From assembly GCA_944363395.1 (NCBI GenBank), contig CALVUC010000001.1, positions 1-64,000 on the forward strand: DNA of 64,000 nt, read 5' to 3'. Source of the stretch: an uncultured Clostridia bacterium. GTDB lineage: Bacteria > Bacillota > Clostridia > Christensenellales > Borkfalkiaceae. A model generated the notes under the pieces. That model searched no databases, was not told the DNA's origin, and saw only the letters and a list, made by a program, of their open reading frames with translations. Each line of letters begins with the position of its first letter. The first letter of the stretch is position 1. Position numbers and translations under genes: made by a program. Shown here one piece after another: positions 1 through 8,345 of the stretch.

Positions 1-30
1 CCCGACATCCCCGTCAACAAGGGCATCTGA
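1..30 (+). CDS. C-terminal end of an upstream gene (partial)
   Basis: The first 30 bases read in frame as PDIPVNKGI followed by TGA, with no stop before the window edge. A stem-loop follows closely, as expected at a gene end. Too little remains to name a family, and the reading frame is only inferred from the stop and the hairpin. Confidence 0.4.
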   Translation, partial: PDIPVNKGI

Positions 31-47
31 AAAATCGTCTTGTTTGA

Positions 48-80
48 GATCCCGCTTCCGGACACCCCGGCAGCGGGATC
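48..80 (+). terminator. Stem-loop after the upstream gene
   Basis: Inverted repeat GATCCCGCT (48-56) and AGCGGGATC (72-80), with a further CCGG/CCGG pairing inside the loop. The downstream tract is only GAAATTT, so termination would be weak. Confidence 0.35.
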
Positions 81-94
81 GAAATTTACAGCAA

Positions 95-136
95 ACCAAA
101 AGCTCCGCAGAGATTTTTCTCTGCGGAGCTTTTGGT
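95..136 (-). terminator. Terminator of tRNA-Pro (19-bp perfect hairpin)
   Basis: Arms 95-113 and 118-136 are perfectly complementary around a TTTT loop. Read on the minus strand it lies directly behind tRNA-Pro, and its first arm contains the encoded ACCA of the tRNA. The minus-strand arm ends in TTTTGGTTTG. The stem is symmetric enough to act in both directions. Confidence 0.7.
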
Positions 137-209
137 CGAGGTGACGGGATTTGAACCCACGACCTCTTGGTCCCGAACCAAGCGCGCTACCAAACTGCGC
201 TACACCTCG
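133..209 (-). tRNA. tRNA-Pro (anticodon CGG)
   Basis: The minus strand folds as a complete tRNA: seven-base acceptor arms CGAGGTG/CACCTCG (203-209 and 137-143), D-arm with TTTGGTAGCGC, anticodon stem CTTGG/CCAAG with loop TTCGGGA giving anticodon CGG, and T-loop GGTTCAAATCC. CCA is encoded (133-135). It is 77 nt with CCA and reads the proline codon CCG. Confidence 0.95.
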
Positions 210-220
210 ACAACTTCATC

Positions 221-249
221 ATTATAGCAAACTGTCCCTGATTTGGCAA
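221..249 (-). promoter_or_regulatory. Promoter of tRNA-Pro
   Basis: On the minus strand TTGCCA (-35) and TATAAT (-10) are separated by exactly 17 bp. The -10 box ends 11 nt before the mature tRNA 5' end. Confidence 0.75.
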
Positions 250-302
250 GCGTTTTTCATGGGGACGCCTGTTTTATCGGCACTTTTTCTCTTTCCGGGC
301 GG

Positions 303-333
303 CAAAAGCGGCACGCCGTGCAAGGCGTGCCGC
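303..333 (-). terminator. Terminator of the 345-2880 operon
   Basis: Ten-bp GC-rich arms (308-317 and 324-333) with a six-base loop, followed on the minus strand by TTTT (304-307). It lies 12 nt past the stop of the NapH-like gene. Confidence 0.75.
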
Positions 334-344
334 CAAAGGAGCGT

Positions 345-2045
345 TTATGCAAGTCCGCTCTGTGTGACCGCTTCTTCCTCTTTCGCTTCGCTTTGGGCGA
401 TTGCGTTCTCCACTTCCGCGCAGAGCCTTTCGTATCCAAGGCTTCCCGTCTTGGTGAAGGTGATCTCGCCTTCGCTGTCCAGGATGAGCGTGCGGGGATA
501 GGCGTTGGTCCCGCCCAGGAGGGTGAAGATGTCCTTCACCTCGCCCTGCTCCTCGTCCTGAATAAAGATCATCTTGCTCTCGGGATAGTTATCCGAGATA
601 TAGGCGGGCGCTTCTTCCATGCCGTTGATGCTGTGTACGGTGACGACCACGACGTTCTCGTACTCGCTCGCGACGCGGTCAAAGTAGGGGAGTTCCGCCT
701 TGCAGGGATCGCACCAGGTCCCCCAGAAGTTGATGACGGTCACTTTCCCTTCGCTGACGGCAAGGGAGTAGCGCTCCTCGGTGAGTTCGCCCGTCGCGTT
801 GTCGTAGATCTTTGCCGTGAAGTCGGAGCAGATGTCCCCGGGTTCGGTGCCGACGGTGATGCGCGGCGGCTCTTCCGCGACGAAGTTGTAGTAGAACAGG
901 GCGCCTGCAAAGAGGAGCGCCGCAAGCGTATAGACGATTGCTTTGAAGACGCGCGTCCCCTTGGGACCGATGCGGAAGCCGGGCGAGCGCACCTTTTCCG
1001 ATTCGCCGTGGACCAGGGTGACGGGCTGCGCCTGCGGCCTGCCGGCAAGGGCGTTCCCTGCGGGGACGCCCTCTGCAGCGACGGCGGGATGCACCATCGA
1101 GGCAAGGGGCGCCTTGCTCGGTTCGGGCGCCTTTGTTTCGTTCTCGCGGACGAAGAACTGCGATCCCTTCCAGCGGATCGCCTTGGTGGGGCAGACGGAG
1201 ATGCATTCGCCGCAGTTGATGCACTCATGATCGCCGACGCGCTTCACGTCCATCTTGCAGTGCGCGACGCACAGTCCGCAGTCGGTGCACTTGTTCTTGT
1301 CCAGCTTTACGCCCAGGAGAGCGATCTTGTTAAAGAAACCGTAGATCGCGCCCAGCGGGCAGAAGAAGCGGCAGAAGGCGCGGTAGATGAACACGCACGC
1401 GACGAACAGGGCGCAGAAGAGTGCAAATTTCCATGTGAACATGGGACCGAGCATGGCGTACATATCGGCGTTGTCGGGATGGAACAGCAGGCTCAGCGCG
1501 CCGCCGAACGTACCCGCGGGGCAGATGAATTTGCAGAACGCGGGGATGAGCCGCTCCTGCCCGACGAAGGCGAGCGGGACGGCGATGACGAGCACGACGA
1601 GCAGGATATATTTGAGATAGGAGAGGATGCGCGTCGCCCTGCTCTTTTTGAGCTTGGGCGTCTTGATCTTATAGGCAAGATCCTGGCAGAGCCCCATCGG
1701 GCATAAGAAGCCGCAGATCGTCCTTCCCAGAATGATGCCGAACAGCGCAAGGATGCCGAGGACATAGACGGGAGCGCGCGTTCCCGAACTTGCGAGCGCG
1801 TTCTGGAGCGAGCCCAAGGGGCAGGCGCCGATGGCGCCGGGACAGGAATAGCAGTTGAGCCCGGGGACGCACATCACCTTGCTGCCGCCCGTATAGATCT
1901 GCCCCGTGATAAACCCCTTCAGGTTGGCGTTGGTCAGCAGCGCCGCGTAGAGCTGGATGAGCCTCCGTTTGGTGGGAGCGTGATTTTTGAACCATCTTCC
2001 GACCGACTTAAAAAAGCCGCCGATTTTTTTCAGGACTGTTTTCAT
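345..2045 (-). CDS. NapH-like 4Fe-4S membrane protein fused to a TlpA/thioredoxin domain
   Basis: 566 residues. The N-terminal two thirds is a polytopic NapH/CcoG-type ferredoxin membrane protein with cysteine-rich loops (CVPGLNCYSCPG near 59-70, CGFLCPMGLC 111-120, CRFFCPLG 225-232) and two classic 4Fe-4S motifs at C253/256/259/263 and C275/278/281/285. After another membrane helix (about 369-388) comes a TlpA-like thioredoxin domain with active site WCDPC (C445, C448), expected outside the membrane. Start chosen at ATG 2045 because GGGGTGAG precedes it; an in-frame extension of 26 residues lacks such a site. It begins 4 nt after the stop of the membrane partner 2050-2880. Inferred role: moving electrons from cytoplasmic ferredoxins across the membrane to an extracytoplasmic thiol domain. 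The fusion is clear; substrate unknown. Confidence 0.85.
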   Translation of the reverse strand: MKTVLKKIGGFFKSVGRWFKNHAPTKRRLIQLYAALLTNANLKGFITGQIYTGGSKVMCVPGLNCYSCPGAIGACPLGSLQNALASSGTRAPVYVLGILALFGIILGRTICGFLCPMGLCQDLAYKIKTPKLKKSRATRILSYLKYILLVVLVIAVPLAFVGQERLIPAFCKFICPAGTFGGALSLLFHPDNADMYAMLGPMFTWKFALFCALFVACVFIYRAFCRFFCPLGAIYGFFNKIALLGVKLDKNKCTDCGLCVAHCKMDVKRVGDHECINCGECISVCPTKAIRWKGSQFFVRENETKAPEPSKAPLASMVHPAVAAEGVPAGNALAGRPQAQPVTLVHGESEKVRSPGFRIGPKGTRVFKAIVYTLAALLFAGALFYYNFVAEEPPRITVGTEPGDICSDFTAKIYDNATGELTEERYSLAVSEGKVTVINFWGTWCDPCKAELPYFDRVASEYENVVVVTVHSINGMEEAPAYISDNYPESKMIFIQDEEQGEVKDIFTLLGGTNAYPRTLILDSEGEITFTKTGSLGYERLCAEVENAIAQSEAKEEEAVTQSGLA

Positions 2046-2049
2046 GTGC

Positions 2050-2880
2050 TCACCCCAACCCGATGCATTCCGTACAAATGGCGATCGCCTTGGCGAGGAC
2101 GTCGCCCATCCCGCCGTTTGCAATGCCCCATGCGATGAGGGCGATGGCGGCGGCGAGCACCGCGAGGCGCACGATGAGCAGGACGAGCGGGCGGTCGAAC
2201 GCCGCCTGCTTTGCCTCCGCCGCGTCCGCGGGTTTGCGCCCTCCCTCTTTGAGGAGCAGTTTTACCTGCGGGAGGATGCGCTTTGCCGAGAAGGCGTCAT
2301 AGAGCGTCGCCCCGAGCGCCGCGAGAAAGGCGACCGCCGCGCAGGGCAGGACGCTGCGCACCAGCATGAGGATGGCGGCGTAGACGGCGGCGTTGGGCTC
2401 CTCGATGGGGTAGTCCTCCACGTTGGGATAGGCGGCGAAATTGAACACGAAGGCAAGCGCTACGGCGGCGCAGACGGCGAGGACGGCAAAGCAGCTCAGC
2501 CAGACGATCTTGCGCGCGCGCCCTTCCTTTTCCACGGCGGCTTTCGCGGCGCGGTATTCCTCGCTCTCGCCCTCGCCTGCGAGCGAGAGGAGGCGAAGAG
2601 CCGTCTTTCTGTCGTCGGGGATGCGCTTGATTGCCTTTTTTTCGGGCGGGAACAGGAGCGTCAGGATGCCGCCCGCAACGATCGCCGCGATCCAAAGCCA
2701 GAAGGGGACGGCGACGGCGGGGGAGGTGAGACGCTCCGTGACAAGTTCGCGGGAGTAGCCGGCGCCGCTGAAATAGAGATCGGCCGCCTGCGCCGCGAAC
2801 AGAACGCCGACGGCAGCGGTGAGGACGGCAAGCGCGATGCCGTACCACAGATGCAGCCTGCGTTTTGCGGTTGGTGACAT
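2050..2880 (-). CDS. Polytopic membrane protein with C-terminal CxxC tail (CD1871A-like end)
   Basis: 276 residues with about five hydrophobic helices (11-31, 58-78, 124-147, 164-194, 231-254) and a short polar domain between helices 2 and 3. The last residues, KAIAICTECIGLG, contain a CxxC (C269, C272). This closely resembles the end of the small clostridial 'CD1871A family CXXC motif-containing' proteins as I remember them, but here it is on a much larger protein. A GGAGGG site precedes ATG 2880. It is the first gene of a two-gene operon with the NapH/thioredoxin fusion, so a redox role for the terminal cysteines is the natural inference. The rest of the protein matches nothing I recognise. 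Confidence 0.75.
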   Translation of the reverse strand: MSPTAKRRLHLWYGIALAVLTAAVGVLFAAQAADLYFSGAGYSRELVTERLTSPAVAVPFWLWIAAIVAGGILTLLFPPEKKAIKRIPDDRKTALRLLSLAGEGESEEYRAAKAAVEKEGRARKIVWLSCFAVLAVCAAVALAFVFNFAAYPNVEDYPIEEPNAAVYAAILMLVRSVLPCAAVAFLAALGATLYDAFSAKRILPQVKLLLKEGGRKPADAAEAKQAAFDRPLVLLIVRLAVLAAAIALIAWGIANGGMGDVLAKAIAICTECIGLG

Positions 2881-2912
2881 AAGTCCCTCCGGGGGTGAAA
2901 ATACTTTTTCCT

Positions 2913-2941
2913 ATTATAATACGGCGTCGGGCATCTGTCAA
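2913..2941 (-). promoter_or_regulatory. Promoter of the 2880-345 operon
   Basis: Minus strand TTGACA (2936-2941), 17-bp spacer, TATAAT (2913-2918), followed by a 32-nt leader with GGAGGG before ATG 2880. It is divergent from the promoter at 2985. Confidence 0.85.
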
Positions 2942-2984
2942 GAGGTTTGGCGGCAGGAACGGCGCGCGCAAAGGGGCGTTTTAC

Positions 2985-3013
2985 TTGACAATTGCGCGCA
3001 AAAGCGGTATGCT
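2985..3013 (+). promoter_or_regulatory. Promoter of the 3021 gene, predicted leaderless
   Basis: TTGACA (2985-2990), 17-bp spacer, TATGCT (3008-3013). Transcription would start about 7 nt later, at or next to ATG 3021. There is no Shine-Dalgarno sequence before the ATG. Confidence 0.75.
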
Positions 3014-3020
3014 CTTTGCT

Positions 3021-4295
3021 ATGGACAAGAATATCTACCAAAGCTGTGTACGCATCCTCGAAGAGGAGCTCGTCCCCGCAATGGGCTGTACCGAACCCAT
3101 TGCCGTCGCCTATGCGGCGGCGCTCGCCCGCGATACGCTGGGCGCGCTTCCCGAGGCGGTCGAAGTCGCCGTCTCGGACAGCATCTTAAAGAACGTCAAG
3201 AGCGTCATCGTGCCGAACACGGGCGGGATGCGCGGCGTTCCCGCCGCCGTGGCGGCGGGTATCGCGGCGGGGAAGACGGAAAAAAAGCTCGAAGTGCTCT
3301 CGGAGGTGGACGACGCGGGGCGCCGCGCGATGGCGGCGTTCCTCAAAGAGCGTCCCGTCCGCGTCGTTCAGTCAGATTCGGGCTGCGTCTTTGACATCGG
3401 CATCCGCGTCAGGAGCGGCGGCGACGAGGCGTTCGTGCGCATCTCGGGCCACCATACCAACGTCGTACATATCGAGCGCAACGGCGACGTGCGCTTTCAC
3501 AAACAGACCGCGCAGGAGGGGCAGGAGGGCGACGCCGCGAAGGCGGAGATCTCCGTCAGGGACATCGTCGATTTTGCCGATACGGTCGACCTTGCCGACG
3601 TCGAGGCGCTGCTCGAGCGGCAGATCGCCTACAACACGGCGATCGCGCGGGAGGGGCTGAAAAACGACTACGGCGCGCGCGTCGGGAAGATCTTATTGCA
3701 GGCGTTCGGCGACGACGTCCATAACCGCGCCAAGGCGACCGCGGCGGCGGGGTCGGACGCCCGCATGAACGGCTGCGAGCTGCCCGTCGTCATCGTCTCG
3801 GGGAGCGGCAATCAGGGCATGACCGCCTCCCTTCCCGTCGTCGTGTACGCGGAACATCACAAGATCGGGCGGGAGCGGATGCTGCGCGCGCTCGTCGTCT
3901 CCGACCTCGTCACCGTTCACCTGAAGGCGGGCATCGGCACGCTCTCGGCGTATTGCGGCGCGGTCAGCGCGGGCTGCGGCGCGGGCGCGGGCATCTGCTA
4001 TCTTCTGGGCGGCGGCTATGACGAAGTCGCGCACACCGTCGTCAACGCGGTCGCCATCGAGTCGGGCGTCATCTGCGACGGCGCCAAATCGAGCTGCGCG
4101 GCGAAGATCGCCGCCGCGGTCGAAGCGGGGCTCGTCGGGATGGAGATGACCAGGCGCGGCAGCGAGTTCCGCGGCGGGGACGGCATCCTCGAAAAGGGGG
4201 TGGAGAACACCATCCGCAACGTGAGCGACCTTGCCCGCATCGGGATGCGCGAGACCAACGAGGAGATCGTCCGCCTGATGATCAAGACGGTCTGA
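3021..4295 (+). CDS. L-cysteine desulfidase / UPF0597-family Fe-S lyase (CyuA/YhaM-like)
   Basis: 424 residues, close to the usual 430-440 of the family. The N-terminal signature MGCTEPIAVAYAAA carries the cysteine expected to bind the 4Fe-4S cluster; later cysteines appear in GAGICYLLGG and GVICDGAKSSCAAK, as in serine dehydratase alpha-type proteins. Family members remove sulfide from L-cysteine, giving H2S, ammonia and pyruvate; related enzymes act on serine, so the substrate is inferred. ATG 3021 fits the family N-terminus. An in-frame upstream ATG at 3009 lies inside the -10 box and is therefore unlikely. Monocistronic; no strong terminator seen behind it, only 75 nt to the next promoter. 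Confidence 0.85.
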   Translation: MDKNIYQSCVRILEEELVPAMGCTEPIAVAYAAALARDTLGALPEAVEVAVSDSILKNVKSVIVPNTGGMRGVPAAVAAGIAAGKTEKKLEVLSEVDDAGRRAMAAFLKERPVRVVQSDSGCVFDIGIRVRSGGDEAFVRISGHHTNVVHIERNGDVRFHKQTAQEGQEGDAAKAEISVRDIVDFADTVDLADVEALLERQIAYNTAIAREGLKNDYGARVGKILLQAFGDDVHNRAKATAAAGSDARMNGCELPVVIVSGSGNQGMTASLPVVVYAEHHKIGRERMLRALVVSDLVTVHLKAGIGTLSAYCGAVSAGCGAGAGICYLLGGGYDEVAHTVVNAVAIESGVICDGAKSSCAAKIAAAVEAGLVGMEMTRRGSEFRGGDGILEKGVENTIRNVSDLARIGMRETNEEIVRLMIKTV

Positions 4296-4371
4296 GGCGC
4301 GTCCGTTCATGGAATTTATGTGAAAAGCGCAGAAAGAGGGGGCGGGGACGCGCAAGAGCGCGTTCAAACGT

Positions 4372-4401
4372 TTGACAATGCCGCTTCTTTTTGAGTATAA
4401 T
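4372..4401 (+). promoter_or_regulatory. Promoter of the lipoprotein gene
   Basis: TTGACA (4372-4377) and TATAAT (4396-4401) with an 18-bp spacer, followed by a leader of about 50 nt with AGGAGG at 4443. Confidence 0.8.
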
Positions 4402-4457
4402 GTATGCATTCGATGGATTTTCCGTGCGCGTTCGCGCACATCAGGAGGCAACACAAG

Positions 4458-7313
4458 ATGAAGAAACTCATTCTCTCCGCCGCGGCGCTGCTGGCGCTGG
4501 GACTTGGCGTCTTTGCGGCTTGTACGCCCGAAGAGGGACCCGATACGGGCGATCCTTCCAATCCCCCGGAGCCCACGCCCCCCACGCCGACGGAGTTCGA
4601 CTTCGGTGATTATGCAAACACCGATTGGGTGAGCACGGAGGGCGTGCTCGACCTTACGGAAGGGACGTATTCCGCCGATCCCTCCTTTGCCGTCACGGGC
4701 GTGGAGGGGCAGTTCGAGGACATCGTCATTTCCTGCACGATGGACGGCGGGGCGTATACTCTCCGCTACAACGACTATGAGGGCAGGCTCGATCTTTACG
4801 ACGCACAGGGGGCGGCGACAGGCTTCTTCCTTGCGGACGTCTCGCCCTTTGCGGGGACGTGGTACAACGCCGACAACGGGAGCGTTTACTATTCCATCTC
4901 GTCCGTTCCGGACGACGAGGGGTATTTCTCCTTTAAGACGAACACCGTCGGCTCCGTCAATTCGCACGCGGCGAGCCGCATGAACTCCGTCTTTATGTTC
5001 AACGAGGACGAAGATCACACTGCCGGCGTGTTCCTTGCCGTACCCGACCTGGGCTTCACCGTCACCTACAGCTCGAGCGGGCTGTATCTCGGCTCGACCG
5101 AAGAGGACGCCACGGGTGAGACGCTCACGCCCTACGGCAGCGTCTATTCCGAGAATTACCGCGCTTCCTCGGGCGAGGAGCTCGGCATCGACTTCGAGAC
5201 CAACGCCGTGACCTTCCGCGGCGAGACGACGGAATGCACGCTCGCGGCGGGACTCAGCGGCAGCGGCATCTACTTCCGCATCGGCGGCACGGAGTACGGG
5301 CTCATCGTCATGCCCGAGGCGACATATCTCTGCACGGGTTCGCAGAAGACCGTCTTTGCTTCCTATGACACCGCATGGCTCACGGGCAGCGAGGAAGGGG
5401 AGAGCGAATGGTCGAACGCGGGGAACGTCTTCCGCCTCTCCTTTGAGGAGAACACCGTCGAGATGGACGGCACGGCGTACGAACTCACCACGGCGCTGGA
5501 GGACGGCGCGACCGTCTACCGCTTTGCCGTCGGCACGGGCGATGCGGCGATCACCTACACCATCCGCCCCGTGTTGGGCAGCAGGGACGTGTTCGAGCTG
5601 GATACCGCCGATCCCATGCGCGGGGGCTACTATTTCCGCAATACGCTCATGCAGACCTTCGTGAAGACGTATGACAGCAACTCCGAAGTGCTCACCGTCA
5701 CCGTGGACGACGGCGGCGTCAACGTGAGTTCCTATCTGCGCGAGACGGGCGAGACGAACAACTTCAGCGCGGCGTTCACCTATCTTCCCGACCTCGGTTC
5801 GGTCGCCGTCTCCTATACGCCTTACGGCACGATCGGCAGCACGTTCTATCTCACGCAGATGAACTCGCTGGGCATCTACTGGACCATCGTCGGCAGCGAG
5901 GGTTCGTATGCCTCCGTCTCCTCCTATTTCACCGAGGAATTTCTGCCCACCGCATGGGAAATGCTCTTTGCGACCCTGAGCGGCGAGGACGACTTCTACA
6001 CGACGGGCGACGCACAGCCCACGACCTTCGTCTTTGACCGCGAGGCGGGTACCGTCACGCTGAACGGCGACACCTACTACTTCACCTGGGGTTACGGCTA
6101 TATCACCGAGTCCTCCACGGCGCCCGAACTCTACATTTCCGTGAGCAACGAGCCTTCGGACGTCTCCCAGACGACCTATGAATATTGGCGCTACACCGCC
6201 ATCCCGCGCGGGCTGGGTCTGGACGTCCAGTACGCCGAGATCAGGGTGGAAGGCGGCACGGCGGAATACGTCGGCGATCCCTATTGGTTCTTCTGCGCGC
6301 CCGAGAGCTCCCTTGCGCAGCTGCGCGAGATCGTGTTTGCCTATAACGGCGCGTTCGAGCGTGAGACGGTCTCCTTTGCTCAGAACGGTTCGCTCATCAT
6401 CAGCGCCGTTGCGGAAGGCGCGTCCTCCTCGCTGCTCGGCTCCGAAACGATCGAAGATTACGCGCTCACCATGACGACGGATGCAGGCGGCAAGGAAGTC
6501 ATCACGATCACCGTCGGCGAAGGCGACGCTGCCTACACCGTCACCATCAACGACCGCACCTATCTCACCATCGGCGGCAAAGTGTACTCGCACGAAGATC
6601 TCGCCGCGATGGCGGGCATCTATTACGGCGCGGACGGCGGCGAGCTTGAACTCACCGTCCGCGGCGGGATCGTCGTCGGCGGCGTGAATGCGACCGTCAG
6701 CAAGATCGACAACGATACCGAAGGGCAGCTCACCGTCACCTACCGCAGCCGCGGCGCCGATCATACCGCCGTGTTCACGGCTTCGGGCGCAACGGTGGAC
6801 GGCGCCGCATATGAGAGGGTCGTCTCCGATATGGCTGCGTTCGTCGGCGTCTACACCGTCGGCGGCAACACCATCGAGATCTCCGCATCCGCGGAAAACG
6901 TCAACAGCGCCGTGTCGCTCGTTGCGCGCGTCAACGGCATCCTCTCCTCGCCGGCCTTCTCGGCGGACGGCGGCGTGCAGACGCTCACCCTGTCCGCGTT
7001 CGACGTACAGGCGATGAAGCGCATCAGCTGCACGCTCGTGCTGGAGGACGGCGTCGTCACCGCGACGGTGAACGGCGAGACGGAGAGCGATGAAAAGGCG
7101 GCGGCGGAGTGGTCGTATGCCGACTTTGCCTTCACGGGCGAGCGCACCGTCACCGTGGACGGCAAGCAATACAAGCTGACCTGCGTCATGAAGGGGGATG
7201 CCGCGGTGTTCCTCCTCGACGGCGAAGTCTGCACCGACTATCTCGTCGCCATCGATGCGGACGGGGAAGCGACGCTTACCCTGAGCTGCGGCGGCGTGAC
7301 GTTCAACGTCTGA
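4458..7313 (+). CDS. Large secreted lipoprotein of unknown function
   Basis: 951 residues. MKKLILSAAALLALG with lipobox VFAAC gives a lipoprotein signal peptide, then an acidic/proline linker rich in P, E, T and G. The rest is beta-rich, Thr/Ser/Tyr/Asp-heavy and has no membrane helix. Repeated short units are visible, for example FAGTWYNADNG, MAGIYYGADGG and FVGVYTVGGNT, each followed by strand-like segments, suggesting a run of small beta domains. AGGAGG sits 10 nt before ATG 4458; an in-frame upstream ATG at 4404 lacks this. Own promoter and terminator, so monocistronic. Role unknown; attachment to the outer face of the membrane is the only supported inference. Confidence 0.8.
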   Translation: MKKLILSAAALLALGLGVFAACTPEEGPDTGDPSNPPEPTPPTPTEFDFGDYANTDWVSTEGVLDLTEGTYSADPSFAVTGVEGQFEDIVISCTMDGGAYTLRYNDYEGRLDLYDAQGAATGFFLADVSPFAGTWYNADNGSVYYSISSVPDDEGYFSFKTNTVGSVNSHAASRMNSVFMFNEDEDHTAGVFLAVPDLGFTVTYSSSGLYLGSTEEDATGETLTPYGSVYSENYRASSGEELGIDFETNAVTFRGETTECTLAAGLSGSGIYFRIGGTEYGLIVMPEATYLCTGSQKTVFASYDTAWLTGSEEGESEWSNAGNVFRLSFEENTVEMDGTAYELTTALEDGATVYRFAVGTGDAAITYTIRPVLGSRDVFELDTADPMRGGYYFRNTLMQTFVKTYDSNSEVLTVTVDDGGVNVSSYLRETGETNNFSAAFTYLPDLGSVAVSYTPYGTIGSTFYLTQMNSLGIYWTIVGSEGSYASVSSYFTEEFLPTAWEMLFATLSGEDDFYTTGDAQPTTFVFDREAGTVTLNGDTYYFTWGYGYITESSTAPELYISVSNEPSDVSQTTYEYWRYTAIPRGLGLDVQYAEIRVEGGTAEYVGDPYWFFCAPESSLAQLREIVFAYNGAFERETVSFAQNGSLIISAVAEGASSSLLGSETIEDYALTMTTDAGGKEVITITVGEGDAAYTVTINDRTYLTIGGKVYSHEDLAAMAGIYYGADGGELELTVRGGIVVGGVNATVSKIDNDTEGQLTVTYRSRGADHTAVFTASGATVDGAAYERVVSDMAAFVGVYTVGGNTIEISASAENVNSAVSLVARVNGILSSPAFSADGGVQTLTLSAFDVQAMKRISCTLVLEDGVVTATVNGETESDEKAAAEWSYADFAFTGERTVTVDGKQYKLTCVMKGDAAVFLLDGEVCTDYLVAIDADGEATLTLSCGGVTFNV

Positions 7314-7328
7314 TATCAGGCAAAAAGA

Positions 7329-7358
7329 AGGGCTGTCCTTACAGGGCGGCTCTTTTTT
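7329..7358 (+). terminator. Intrinsic terminator of the lipoprotein gene
   Basis: Eleven-bp stem including G-U pairs (7329-7339 with 7343-7353), loop TAC, followed by TTTTT. Confidence 0.75.
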
Positions 7359-7368
7359 GGGCGTCGGC

Positions 7369-7397
7369 TTGACAGGAACAGGGAATTGTGTTATAAT
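7369..7397 (+). promoter_or_regulatory. Promoter of the siroheme operon
   Basis: TTGACA (7369-7374), 17-bp spacer, TATAAT (7392-7397). The leader to ATG 7450 is about 45 nt with AGAGGAGA before the start. No promoter-like sequence or gap large enough for another promoter was seen inside the operon until 14313. Confidence 0.85.
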
Positions 7398-7449
7398 CAA
7401 AAAAATGAAACAGCGGACGGGCAAGCCGTAACGCAAAGAGGAGAGATTT

Positions 7450-8337
7450 ATGGAGTATACGGTATCGGCAGAGGAAGTAAAGCGCGTCAAGGGGCTTGGA
7501 TTCCTGCAGGACAAGCGCTATCCCGACGTGTTCAACGCGCGCGTCATCACACGCAACGGCAAACTCACGGCGGAGCAGCACCGCGTCATCGCCGACGCGA
7601 GCGAAAAGTTCGGCTCCGGCGTCGTGACGATGACCACCCGCCTCACGCTGGAAGTGCAGGGCATCCGCTACGACAATATTCAGCCCTTCCTCGATTTTCT
7701 TGCGGCGCACGGTCTTACGACGGGCGGCACGGGCAAACGCGTGCGCCCCGTCGTCTCCTGCAAGGGGACGACCTGCCAGTACGGGCTCATCGATACCTTC
7801 GCGCTGTCCGAAAAGCTGCACGAGATCTTCTACGAGGGGATGCACGACGTCGCGCTCCCTCACAAGTTCAAGATCGCCGTGGGCGGCTGTCCCAACAACT
7901 GCGTCAAGCCCGACCTCAACGATCTGGGCGTCATCGGTCAGCGCGTGCCGACTATCTGCCTCGACAAGTGCCGCGGCTGTAAGAAGTGTCAGGTCGAGCT
8001 CGCCTGCCCTGTCAAGGCTGCCCGCGTCGAGGGAGGGAAGATCGATATCTCCGATGATTGCAACCACTGCGGCAGGTGCAAAGGGCGCTGCCCGTTCGGC
8101 GCCGTGACCGACTACAAGGACGGCTACAAGATCTATATCGGCGGCAGATGGGGCAAGCGCGTCGCGCAGGGCAGGGCGCTCTCGCGCATCTTCACTTCGG
8201 AAGAGCAGGTCGTCGAGGTCATCCGCCGCGCCATCGAGCTCTTCCGTACGGAGGGCGTCGACGGCGAGCGCTTTTCCGATACCGTCGCCCGCCTCGGCTT
8301 TGCCTACGTCGAAGAAAAACTCACGGCAGGCGTCTGA
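7450..8337 (+). CDS. Siroheme/4Fe-4S sulfite (nitrite) reductase-like protein with ferredoxin domain
   Basis: 295 residues. An N-terminal ferredoxin-like half domain (about 5-90) is followed by the siroheme-[4Fe-4S] ligand region: SCKGTTC (C104, C109, spacing C-x4-C) and GGCPNNC (C147, C151, C-x3-C). Two 4Fe-4S ferredoxin motifs follow, around C170-C186 and C204/207/210/214. This single-subunit layout resembles anaerobic AsrC/Dsr-like small sulfite reductases. It leads an operon of siroheme-biosynthesis genes, which strongly supports siroheme as cofactor. The electron acceptor (sulfite, nitrite or other) cannot be told from sequence. Confidence 0.85.
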   Translation: MEYTVSAEEVKRVKGLGFLQDKRYPDVFNARVITRNGKLTAEQHRVIADASEKFGSGVVTMTTRLTLEVQGIRYDNIQPFLDFLAAHGLTTGGTGKRVRPVVSCKGTTCQYGLIDTFALSEKLHEIFYEGMHDVALPHKFKIAVGGCPNNCVKPDLNDLGVIGQRVPTICLDKCRGCKKCQVELACPVKAARVEGGKIDISDDCNHCGRCKGRCPFGAVTDYKDGYKIYIGGRWGKRVAQGRALSRIFTSEEQVVEVIRRAIELFRTEGVDGERFSDTVARLGFAYVEEKLTAGV

Positions 8338-8345
8338 AACGGCAA

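Noticed and set aside
243..1706. A 487-codon plus-strand frame over the NapH-thioredoxin gene
   Set aside because: Antisense to clear ferredoxin and thioredoxin motifs; no ribosome site and no recognisable domain.
3693..7514. A 1273-codon open frame on the minus strand opposite the lipoprotein gene
   Set aside because: It is the complement of a plus-strand gene with signal peptide, lipobox, ribosome site, promoter and terminator. Long antisense frames are expected in GC-rich codon use; its protein is Arg/Asp/Gly-rich without motifs.
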